Source: Kribbella steppae
Lineage (GTDB): Bacteria > Actinomycetota > Actinomycetes > Propionibacteriales > Kribbellaceae
Length of the DNA: 64,000 nucleotides
Reading direction: 5' to 3'
Assembly (NCBI RefSeq): GCF_004342025.1
Contig: NZ_SLWN01000016.1
Coordinates: 124,001 to 188,000 of the forward strand
The notes under the pieces are model-generated. The model was not told where the DNA came from, ran no database searches, and was given only the letters and a program-made list of their open reading frames with translations. The translations under genes were made by a program, and so were the position numbers. Below are positions 16,686 through 23,280 of this stretch, piece after piece. Numbering within the stretch: position 1 is the stretch's first letter; the number at the start of each line of letters is the position of its first letter.

Positions 16686-17807
16686 TCAGTTCTGGACGGC
16701 GGCGCCGGTCTCCAGCAGATCGTCGATAGCGGTGATACCCCAGTCCGCGAGGGCCTCGCGGGTGTGCTGTCCGGCCCGCGCGGGCGGTCGGTCGAGGCTG
16801 GTCGGCGTACGGGAGAAGCGCGGAGCGGGGGCGGCCTGGCGGACGCCGTCCTTCTCCACAAAGGTGCCACGAGCAACGAGGTGCGGGTGGTCGGCGGCGA
16901 GCGGCAGAACCGGCGTGACGCATGCGTCCGAGCCGTCGAATGCTTCCATCCACTCGGCCTGGGTGCGTTGCAGGAAGGTCTCGATCAGCACCTTCCGGAG
17001 CTCGGGCCAGTTCACCGGGTCGTTGCGGTCCGGGGCGCTGATACCGAGCTTGCTGATGAGTTCGTCGTAGAACGGCTGCTCCAGCGCCCCGACCGCAACG
17101 TGCTTGCCGTCGGACGTCTCGTACACGTCGTAGAACGGTGCGCCGGTGTCGAGCAGATTCGTGCCGCGCTCCTGCTTCCAACTGCCGGCGGCGAGGGCGC
17201 CGAGCATCATCGTGGTCAGGTGTGCGGAGCCGTCGACAATCGCCGCGTCGACAATCTGACCGCGGCCGCTCTGCTGTGCCTCGTGCAGCGCGGCCAGTAC
17301 GCCGATGACGAGGTACAGCGAGCCACCGGCGAAGTCGCCGAGCACGTTGGACGGCACCTGCGGCGGACCTCCCGCGCGCCCGATCAGGTGCAGGGCGCCG
17401 GACAGCGCGATGTAGTCGATGTCGTGGCCGGCGGACTGAGCCAGCGGCCCGTCCTGACCCCAGCCGGTCATGCGTCCGTACACCAGCTTCGGGTTGATCG
17501 CCTGCAAGTCGTCGGGTCCGAGCCCGAGCCGCTCGGCGACCCCCGGCCGGAACCCTTCGACCAGCACGTCGGCCTGCGCGACCAACTGTCGGACGACGTC
17601 GACCGCGGCCGGATTCTTCAGGTCCAGGGCCACGCTGCGGCGACCGCGGTTGACCAGATCGAGCTCGGGTGGACCGAAGGACAGGCCGCCGCCGGGCCGG
17701 TCGATGCGGAGGACCTCGGCACCGAGCTCGGCCAGCATCATGCAGGCGAACGGCCCGGGACCGATCCCGGCCAGCTCGACGACCTTGACCCCCTGGAGTG
17801 GACCCAT
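16686..17807 (-). CDS. CaiB/BaiF family CoA-transferase (or 2-methylacyl-CoA racemase)
   Basis: Class III CoA-transferase family protein, 373 residues, opening with GPLQGVKVVELAGIGPGPFACMMLAELGAEVLRIDRPGG as in alpha-methylacyl-CoA racemases (AMACR). Internal segments RSVALDLKNP, GFRPGVAERLGLGPDDL and GRMTGWGQDGPLAQSAGHDIDYIALSGAL are typical, with the conserved Asp in GHDIDY. The similarity over HLIGRAGGPPQVPSNVLGDFAGG favours the AMACR branch; a CoA-transferase cannot be excluded. The ATG lies 7 bases below a CACAAT -10 with no ribosome site, so the mRNA is probably leaderless. Confidence 0.9.
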   Translation of the reverse strand: MGPLQGVKVVELAGIGPGPFACMMLAELGAEVLRIDRPGGGLSFGPPELDLVNRGRRSVALDLKNPAAVDVVRQLVAQADVLVEGFRPGVAERLGLGPDDLQAINPKLVYGRMTGWGQDGPLAQSAGHDIDYIALSGALHLIGRAGGPPQVPSNVLGDFAGGSLYLVIGVLAALHEAQQSGRGQIVDAAIVDGSAHLTTMMLGALAAGSWKQERGTNLLDTGAPFYDVYETSDGKHVAVGALEQPFYDELISKLGISAPDRNDPVNWPELRKVLIETFLQRTQAEWMEAFDGSDACVTPVLPLAADHPHLVARGTFVEKDGVRQAAPAPRFSRTPTSLDRPPARAGQHTREALADWGITAIDDLLETGAAVQN

Positions 17808-17814
17808 GCCCGCT

Positions 17815-17845
17815 ATTGTGACAGTGCCACTGTCACAGTAGTCAA
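17815..17845 (-). promoter_or_regulatory. MerR-type promoter/operator of the CaiB-acyl-CoA dehydrogenase operon
   Basis: On the minus strand TTGACT (17845-17840), a 19-base spacer and CACAAT (17820-17815). The perfect 19-bp palindrome GTGACAGTGCCACTGTCAC (17818-17836) overlaps the spacer and the -10. The start codon of the CaiB-type gene begins 7 bases below the -10. The element is nearly identical to the one at 7461-7491 beside the MerR gene. Confidence 0.75.
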
Positions 17846-18228
17846 GTCAGCGTGCGCGTCGCGGCCAAAGCGCTGGCCGGCACGAGCACACTCAGCGCGG
17901 TGACCACGGCCAGCACGACCGACCAGCCGGGCGAGTCGCCCTCGAGGTGCCCGAGGTGGAAGAACAGGTGCGGCACCGCGAACGCCAGGTACGCCAGCAG
18001 CGCGACGACCGTGAGCAGCCGATCGAACCGGATCGCCGCCGCGACCAGCACGATCGCCAGGCCGAGCGTCGCCCCACCGAAGTCGCGGAACAGATGCTCG
18101 CTGTACGGCGGCGTCCAATCGACCGTCGGCAGCTGGTAGAACTGCGCTGGAAAGAACGTCAGCCACACCCCGAGGACGAGCTGGTACGCCGCGAACACCA
18201 CCAGGACGGACCGCACATAGCCCCTCAT
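17842..18228 (-). CDS. Small four-helix membrane protein
   Basis: Inner-membrane protein of 128 residues with four hydrophobic segments (about 6-26, 50-65, 70-90 and 100-120) and short loops. It contains VPHLFFHLGHL. The shape resembles DoxX-like or similar small membrane families, but I cannot assign one. Its ATG overlaps the stop of the NmrA-like gene by 4 bases, so it is the last gene of the sigJ operon. Its 3' end overlaps the -35 side of the MerR-type promoter by four bases. Confidence 0.75.
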   Translation of the reverse strand: MRGYVRSVLVVFAAYQLVLGVWLTFFPAQFYQLPTVDWTPPYSEHLFRDFGGATLGLAIVLVAAAIRFDRLLTVVALLAYLAFAVPHLFFHLGHLEGDSPGWSVVLAVVTALSVLVPASALAATRTLT

Positions 18229-18947
18229 CCGACGTGCTCCTCAAACGTGATCCGCCCGAACGACGGCCCGTCGACGAGCGCCGCACCCGACGCGTAGGCG
18301 CGGAAGGTCTTACCGGGGACGCGCAGCGGCACGACCGGGCGCCGGGAGCCCCGGGCCGCTGCCCAGGCGCGGGCGAGTTCGATGACCTGCAAGCGATCCG
18401 GACCACCGATATCCGGCGCGCGACCGTTGACGGGCTGGGCGACTAGTTCGGTGAGGCGTACGGCGACGTCCTCGACCGCGATCGGCTGCAGTGTGATGGC
18501 CGGGGCGAGCAGGATCGGGAGGAACCGCTGAACGCTGAAGATGCGGTCGAGCAGGTCGTGGAACTGGGTCGCCCGCAAGATCGTGTACGACGTCCCGGAC
18601 TCGGCGACGAGCCGTTCGACCTCGAGCTTGGACCGGTAGTACGGCAGCGGGATCCGGTCGATGCCCACGATCGACATGACCACCACCTGAGTCGTTGATG
18701 GCGTGGCTTGGAGCAGGTTGCGCGTCTGCTGCACGTCCCGCCGGCCGAGTCCGGTGGCGAGGTGGACGATCGTGTCGACACCGTCGACGGCCGAGTCGAT
18801 GCCGCGGCCGGTGTTCAGATCTCCCGTGATCAGCCCTGGTCGCGTCGTGCGACTGAGGACGCGGACCTCATGGCCGGCGGCGCGGAGATGTTCGACGGTG
18901 GGCCGGCCGAGGGTGCCGGTACCGCCGGTGACGAGGATGGTTGCCAT
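18225..18947 (-). CDS. NmrA-like NAD(P)-dependent oxidoreductase
   Basis: Atypical short-chain dehydrogenase/epimerase of 240 residues. The N-terminal Rossmann motif ILVTGGTGTLGRPTVEHL (residues 4-21) is intact. The classic YxxxK pair is present only loosely (YYRSKLEVERLV), as in the NmrA/NAD(P)H-binding branch. It is 15 bases below the ECF41 sigma factor gene. Oxidoreductase/epimerase genes are known neighbours and targets of ECF41 sigma factors, and an exact TGTCACA lies inside the sigma gene's 3' end at 18994-19000, so this is the probable target gene. Confidence 0.88.
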   Translation of the reverse strand: MATILVTGGTGTLGRPTVEHLRAAGHEVRVLSRTTRPGLITGDLNTGRGIDSAVDGVDTIVHLATGLGRRDVQQTRNLLQATPSTTQVVVMSIVGIDRIPLPYYRSKLEVERLVAESGTSYTILRATQFHDLLDRIFSVQRFLPILLAPAITLQPIAVEDVAVRLTELVAQPVNGRAPDIGGPDRLQVIELARAWAAARGSRRPVVPLRVPGKTFRAYASGAALVDGPSFGRITFEEHVG

Positions 18948-18962
18948 CTGGTGTCCTTTCGT

Positions 18963-19892
18963 TCACCAGCCCAGATCCGGTAGCCCTCCGATTTGTGACA
19001 GCTGGCCGACTGCGAAGGTGAGCTTGTCCGGATTCATCACGAACTCCAGATCGCTGATCTGGTCGCCGGTGAACTCGATGAAGCAGACGGCCTCGACACC
19101 TTCGGGGCTGACGGCAACGAGTGCGGGCCGGCCGTTCGCCTCGCCGAAGCGGGGTTCGATCCCGGCGCCGAACCGCTCCAGTACGCCCACCAGGTACCGG
19201 GCGACGCGGTCCCGACCGGCGATCGCGTTCCGGGCCGCGAACGTCTTGCCCCCGCCGTCGGCCCGCGACACGACGTCCTCGGCGAGCAACGACTCCAGCT
19301 CGCCGATCTCACCGAGCTGGGCAGCCGCGATGAACCGCTCGACCAGCTTCCGCCACTCCCCCGGGTCAACCCGGCGCTCACGCTGCGGCTCGGCGGCGAC
19401 CCGCTTGGCCGCGCGGGACGCGAGTTGCCGCGCGTTGGCCTCGGAGGTGCCGATCAGCTCGGCAACCTCGCGATGGCTGTAGGCGAACGCCTCTCGCAGT
19501 ACGTACGCCGCTCGCTCGGCCGGAGTCAGCCGTTCGAGCAGGAGCAGCAGGGCGAACGACACCGACTCCCGCTCGGCAACGACCGCCAAAGGCCCGAGCT
19601 CGTCGAACTCGGGTCGACCGGTGAGCACCGGCTCCGGCAACCACTCCCCGACGTACGTCTCGCGCCGTACCCGGGCCGAGGTGAGCTGCTTGATCGACAG
19701 GTTCGTGACCACCTTCGCCAGGAACGCGCCAGGATCCTTCACTGCCTCCTGGTCCACGCTCTGCCAGCGCAGCCACGCCTCCTGGACGATCTCCTCGGCA
19801 TCGGACGCCGTACCGAGCATCCGGTAGGCGATCCCGAACAACCGCCCCCGGTGATGCTGGAACAGCGCCAACCCGTCGACACCAACACTCAT
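18963..19892 (-). CDS. ECF41-family RNA polymerase sigma factor (SigJ type)
   Basis: Sigma factor of 309 residues. Region 2 (HRGRLFGIAYRMLGTASDAEEIVQEAWLRW) and region 4 (RLTPAERAAYVLREAFAYSHREVAELI) are followed by a SnoaL-like C-terminal domain that replaces a separate anti-sigma factor. The three ECF41 signatures are all visible: WLPEP in the linker, DGGGK in the C-terminal domain and NPDKL near the end. The ATG at 19892 has GAGGATGGG upstream; a start 33 bases earlier adds an atypical tail. It heads an operon with the NmrA-like gene and the small membrane protein. Confidence 0.92.
   Translation of the reverse strand: MSVGVDGLALFQHHRGRLFGIAYRMLGTASDAEEIVQEAWLRWQSVDQEAVKDPGAFLAKVVTNLSIKQLTSARVRRETYVGEWLPEPVLTGRPEFDELGPLAVVAERESVSFALLLLLERLTPAERAAYVLREAFAYSHREVAELIGTSEANARQLASRAAKRVAAEPQRERRVDPGEWRKLVERFIAAAQLGEIGELESLLAEDVVSRADGGGKTFAARNAIAGRDRVARYLVGVLERFGAGIEPRFGEANGRPALVAVSPEGVEAVCFIEFTGDQISDLEFVMNPDKLTFAVGQLSQIGGLPDLGW
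18994..19000 (-). promoter_or_regulatory. ECF41-type -35 element candidate
   Basis: TGTCACA on the minus strand matches the published ECF41 -35 consensus exactly. Sixteen bases below is GATC, which matches the CGTC -10 consensus at only two of four bases. The start codon of the NmrA-like gene follows at a suitable distance (18947). It lies within the coding 3' end of the sigma factor gene. Confidence 0.35.
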
Positions 19893-20160
19893 TTGCCCAT
19901 CCTCGCAGGCTTTCCGATGAGCCAACGGGTGCCCGAACCTCCGTCGCGGCTGATCGACGCGCCACGGCTGCGCCAGACCGAAGAGCTATCGACCGCCTCC
20001 GGCCGCGGACAAGGTCGGCCCGACCCAAACGTCAACGCGGTCGACGCGAACGGGCAGCCACGAACCACCCCGCGACAGACCGAGCCGTCTGGCCGCGCCG
20101 ACTTCATACCAGCTGCAAGGTCACAACCGGCAGTCAGACGCCTCTCTGTAAGACTGCGTT

Positions 20161-20754
20161 CTAGATCGTGAGCGCGATGGCGATTGCGACACAGGCAACG
20201 CCGAGAAGCACGAGTGCGGCGAAGCCCTTCACGGCCTTGCCGCACGCCTCGAACTTGCGGTTGGCCAAGGCTGACAGGTCGATGACTTGTTGCCACGCAT
20301 CGGTGCGCACGTCGACGTTACGGGTGTGCTCGGTTAACTCGTCCGTGGTGACGTTGAGCAATGTCGGCCACGCGAACCGGTTGATCGTGTTGTAGGTGAC
20401 CTTGTTCCGGGGGCCGATGGCTCGGACGAGCCAATAGAGCGTGTAGGAGAACGCGACGAGCGTGAGCACGGCGAGCCCGCCAACGATGGCGGCCTCAGGC
20501 CAGCCGTGCTTGACGGCGGTCGCGATGGTCTTGGCGTTCGTCATCAGCATGGTCAGAGCAACGCCGACACCAGCGGTGAGGATAGTGGCCTTGGTGTCGG
20601 CGAAGCGGACCCAGTTAGCCATCTGATCCATCGACTGGAGTCCGCCGTCGGCGGGTTCTGCGTCGGGCTGGTCGTCGGGCAATGGGACGGACCCGCTCGC
20701 GGTGGCGGTTTTGGTTCTGGACGCAATGGTCGACTGCTGTCGGCTACGCCGCAA
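20161..20754 (-). CDS. Pycsar-type membrane effector (PycTM-like)
   Basis: Membrane protein of 197 residues with three hydrophobic segments, about 55-72, 88-112 and 177-196, after a disordered N-terminus. The segment WVRFADTKATILTAGVGVALTML is typical of the Pycsar/CBASS-associated membrane effectors (DUF5706-like), which are thought to damage the membrane when a cyclic nucleotide binds. The start is a TTG at 20754 with GAGGGGG nine bases upstream, overlapping the upstream E2-like gene by 11 bases; ATGs at 20631 and 20622 would be shorter alternatives. Last gene of the cassette. GC is visibly lower than in the surrounding genes. Confidence 0.82.
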   Translation of the reverse strand: MRRSRQQSTIASRTKTATASGSVPLPDDQPDAEPADGGLQSMDQMANWVRFADTKATILTAGVGVALTMLMTNAKTIATAVKHGWPEAAIVGGLAVLTLVAFSYTLYWLVRAIGPRNKVTYNTINRFAWPTLLNVTTDELTEHTRNVDVRTDAWQQVIDLSALANRKFEACGKAVKGFAALVLLGVACVAIAIALTI

Positions 20755-21361
20755 CGGTTCGCACCCCCTCGACCGGCCACTTGCGGCTTATGCGCCACTC
20801 CGTATAGGCGGCGAGCCAGTGCGCCGCCCACGCAGTGGCGGTGGCGACGGTGTGTTCGTCCGGATCCCAGTCGTCGCGGCCGGCGACGCAGAGGTTGTCG
20901 TTGTCGTAAAGGTGCGGGGCGCGCTGCCACCTGCCGCCAGCGGTTGCACCGAGGCGGCGGTTGAACACCACGATGCTGGGCAAACCCTCGTCGCGTCGGA
21001 TGAGGATGCCGACGTCGAACTTGCCGCGTCCGGTGTCGATGACGCCTCCCCAGCAGGGTGCTGATCCGTCCTCGGGGGCGAGGTATGCGAAGTGCGGGAA
21101 GGATCGGCGCATCGCGTCGATGTGCCGGTTCAGGCGGTCGGGGTTGTCCCACCAGACGGCTGGCCCGTTCTCGCCGTCATCGGGCTCCTCAGCACCGCCG
21201 TGGAAGGTGTGCTTAGCGACAGGGGTGACTGCCCCGTGAGTGACGTGGGTGAACGCGTCACCGCCGTTGGAGGTGACTCCGTCGAAGACGACCTCGCCGG
21301 TGCTGGTGACGAAACGGGCGGTGTTGATCCCGAAGTGGCTGAGCAGCGCGGGCATGGACAT
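20744..21361 (-). CDS. E2 ubiquitin-conjugating-enzyme-like protein
   Basis: Protein of 205 residues. Its C-terminal half has the layout of a prokaryotic E2-like domain: a beta-meander (CWGGVIDTGRGKFDVGILI, then LPSIVVFNRR), the active-site segment APHLYDNDNLCVAG with Cys158 after an E2-like PH-x-Y-x3-N-L-C pattern, and a closing helix (TATAWAAHWLAAYTEWRISRKWP) like that of bacterial E2 proteins in CBASS and Bil-type operons. The only other Cys is Cys103. The N-terminal 70 residues are unfamiliar. The ATG has GGAGG eight bases upstream. It sits between a nucleotide cyclase and a membrane effector; no E1 or JAB gene is nearby. Confidence 0.65.
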   Translation of the reverse strand: MSMPALLSHFGINTARFVTSTGEVVFDGVTSNGGDAFTHVTHGAVTPVAKHTFHGGAEEPDDGENGPAVWWDNPDRLNRHIDAMRRSFPHFAYLAPEDGSAPCWGGVIDTGRGKFDVGILIRRDEGLPSIVVFNRRLGATAGGRWQRAPHLYDNDNLCVAGRDDWDPDEHTVATATAWAAHWLAAYTEWRISRKWPVEGVRTVAA

Positions 21362-21373
21362 CGGGTGTGCCTC

Positions 21374-22186
21374 CTAGCGGCTGTGGATGCGGGACGTCGG
21401 GGTGCCGCCGAGGCGCTCGATCACGCCTGGGAGGTGCTTGACGGTATTGCGCCAGCGGTAGTCGTAGAACTTGTACGACTCGGTCTTGTCGTCGCGGGTA
21501 TATCGTTTGGGCGAGTCTTCGTGCTCGACGAAGAAGGGGTAGTCGGGGAGCAGTTCGTGCAGTTGGTCGCCGACGACGATCTCCCATGAATCGGCCTGCT
21601 TCTCACACTTAGCGGCGAAGTTGGCTGCGAAGCCGAGAGGGTTGATCTCGCTGCGATCGTGGCTGCCGCTGCGCACGAAGGTCGTCGGACCGTAGTCAAG
21701 CCCGGCCCGCGCTTGGACATGGGCGATCCCGCGTCGGTCGAGCCACGGGTTGACCTCGTTCTCTACACCATCGAGGGCGAACGCGCATGCGCTGAGCGCC
21801 ATGCTCGCGGTGAAGGACGGGTCGCCAGGGCTGAAGCCCGCGTACAGGCCGTCGCCACGAAGGCCGAGTGGGTGCCCACCGAACAGACTGACGACCTCGA
21901 TGAAGCCCGAGAGAACGGCGTGTGCGAGGTCGACGACCTCGTCCTGGTCGTCCCAGAACGTGCGCCCGGTGAAGTTGGTGAGGTCGAGGAAGACCGAGAC
22001 CATGCGGGCGGTGCGCCGCTCTCCGATATCAAGGCCCTCGAAGTCGGGGTGTCCGAGCGCTCGCGTCTCCAGCGCAGCGCTGGCGCTGTGTTGGACCGAC
22101 TTCTCGAGGACCTCGTTGCGGTTGCGCCGGTGGGCGAAGTCGTTGATGACGGTTGCACCGAACTGTGAGCGCGTGTAAAGGCTCAT
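21374..22186 (-). CDS. Pycsar-type class III nucleotide cyclase (PycC-like)
   Basis: Cyclase of 270 residues, starting at the ATG with GGAGGAG upstream (an earlier in-frame start lacks this). Both metal-binding aspartates are present: Asp68 in VFLDLTNFT and Asp112 in GLRGDGLYAGF. The residues that select adenine in class III cyclases are not conserved: the Lys before the GD motif is Gly, and the Asp of the IGDTVN motif is Phe (LGFAANFAAK). The transition-state Asn189 is kept and the Arg is Lys193. This fits a pyrimidine cyclase as in Pycsar. First gene of the cassette. The C-terminus has Gly260-Gly261 nine residues from the end. Confidence 0.82.
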   Translation of the reverse strand: MSLYTRSQFGATVINDFAHRRNRNEVLEKSVQHSASAALETRALGHPDFEGLDIGERRTARMVSVFLDLTNFTGRTFWDDQDEVVDLAHAVLSGFIEVVSLFGGHPLGLRGDGLYAGFSPGDPSFTASMALSACAFALDGVENEVNPWLDRRGIAHVQARAGLDYGPTTFVRSGSHDRSEINPLGFAANFAAKCEKQADSWEIVVGDQLHELLPDYPFFVEHEDSPKRYTRDDKTESYKFYDYRWRNTVKHLPGVIERLGGTPTSRIHSR

Positions 22187-22685
22187 CCTCGTCTCCTCCA
22201 TGTGGGTGCAGCCGGGCCACTGCAGATGGAGGGCAGGGGCGGCGGCCACCGACATTCGCTCGGTGATGGTGTTCTTCGAGGCCGGAACCGCGGCGTGTCG
22301 GCGGGAGTCGTGCGGCGGTGCCCGCTAGCGTGCTGAGCACCCCGATGATGGTGTCGATCCGACACGCGAGCGGACATGATTCTCCTCAGCAGAGTTGGCC
22401 CTGAGGCGAAGACCGCCGATGATGACATGATTCAGGGCTACCCTCCTGCATACCAGCTGGTCGCACCGTTTTTCGTGGCGACACACCGCAGGTTTGGCGC
22501 CACGTCGAACGCAGGAGCCACCGGTTCGCTATCCGAGCCTTGGCATGAGCACCGTGGCGCTGTCGGGCTTGCGTAGAGGCGAACCACTGCATCCACGACT
22601 GACGAGACACCTCACCGGGCACCCTCAGCCGAACAGCAGCGTAGGGTTCGCGCCCGGGGTGCGGGTGGGTAGGTGGAGGACGGGA
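22187..22685. other. Gene-free region upstream of the cyclase cassette
   Basis: About 500 bases of lower GC between the cyclase start and the DinB-family gene. I see no ORF with a ribosome site or family similarity; a 66-codon frame from 22377 is not supported. Two repeat pairs stand out: CCGATGATG at 22342-22350 and 22416-22424, and GACATGATTC at 22373-22382 and 22424-22433. They could be regulator sites or a junction left by acquisition of the cassette. Confidence 0.5.
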
Positions 22686-23258
22686 TTAGACGCGGAAGCT
22701 TTCCGCGGCGTGCTGGATCTTGGTGTAGAACTCGGTCCAGCCGGCTTCGTCCATCATGTCGGCGTCGGCACCGCCCTGGCCGTCGATCAGCTCGCGGACG
22801 ATGTCGGCGTGGCCGGCGTGGTGGGCGGTCTCGTCGACAACACGGACCAGCAGGGCGCCGAACGTCGTAGTGCGCTTCCCCTCGGCCCAGTGCGGGACCT
22901 CCGCCGGGGTGTCCAGCGGGAGCTCGGCGATACTCCGGTCGCCGTGTGCGCAGGCCTGTTTGTAGAGGTCGGTGATGTACGCCGTGCTCTCGGACGGCAG
23001 GGCCCACATGTCGGCGCCTTCCCACACCGAGCCGTCCTCCTCCCACGGCAACTGCTTCTCCGGTGGGCGGCCCACGCTCGTCCCGAGGTAGACGTACTCG
23101 ACCCCGACGAGGTGCTTGACCAGGCCGAGCAGGTTGGTCCCCGACGGCACCAGCGGGCGGCGTCTGTCGTACTCGGACAGCCCGTCCAGTTTCGCCAGCA
23201 GCAACGCACGCGTGGCCTGGAGGTACTTCTGCAGCTCGGTCGCCAATGGATCCGTCAT
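22686..23258 (-). CDS. DinB/DUF664 family protein (mycothiol-dependent type)
   Basis: Four-helix-bundle protein of 190 residues. The metal-binding histidine triad of the DinB superfamily is visible: KHLVGVEYVYLG (first His) and DETAHHAGHADIVREL (second and third). The ALLLAKLDGLSEYDRRRPLVPSGTNLLGL opening is the DUF664 pattern common in mycothiol-using actinobacteria, where such enzymes transfer thiols to xenobiotics; the substrate is unknown. The ATG at 23258 is preferred over an earlier start that overlaps cobQ. It follows the cobQ-type gene by 22 bases and is probably the last gene of that operon. Confidence 0.85.
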   Translation of the reverse strand: MTDPLATELQKYLQATRALLLAKLDGLSEYDRRRPLVPSGTNLLGLVKHLVGVEYVYLGTSVGRPPEKQLPWEEDGSVWEGADMWALPSESTAYITDLYKQACAHGDRSIAELPLDTPAEVPHWAEGKRTTTFGALLVRVVDETAHHAGHADIVRELIDGQGGADADMMDEAGWTEFYTKIQHAAESFRV

Positions 23259-23280
23259 GCCGAGGACAGTAGCCGGATCG

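Noticed and set aside
19893..20160. Possible gene between the ECF41 gene and the membrane effector
   Set aside because: A minus-strand frame (19889-20296) is open, but it has no ribosome site, no hydrophobic or conserved segment, and it overlaps the effector gene.
22377..22576. 66-codon ORF in the region upstream of the cyclase cassette
   Set aside because: No ribosome site, no family similarity and ordinary composition; the frame is probably chance in lower-GC DNA.
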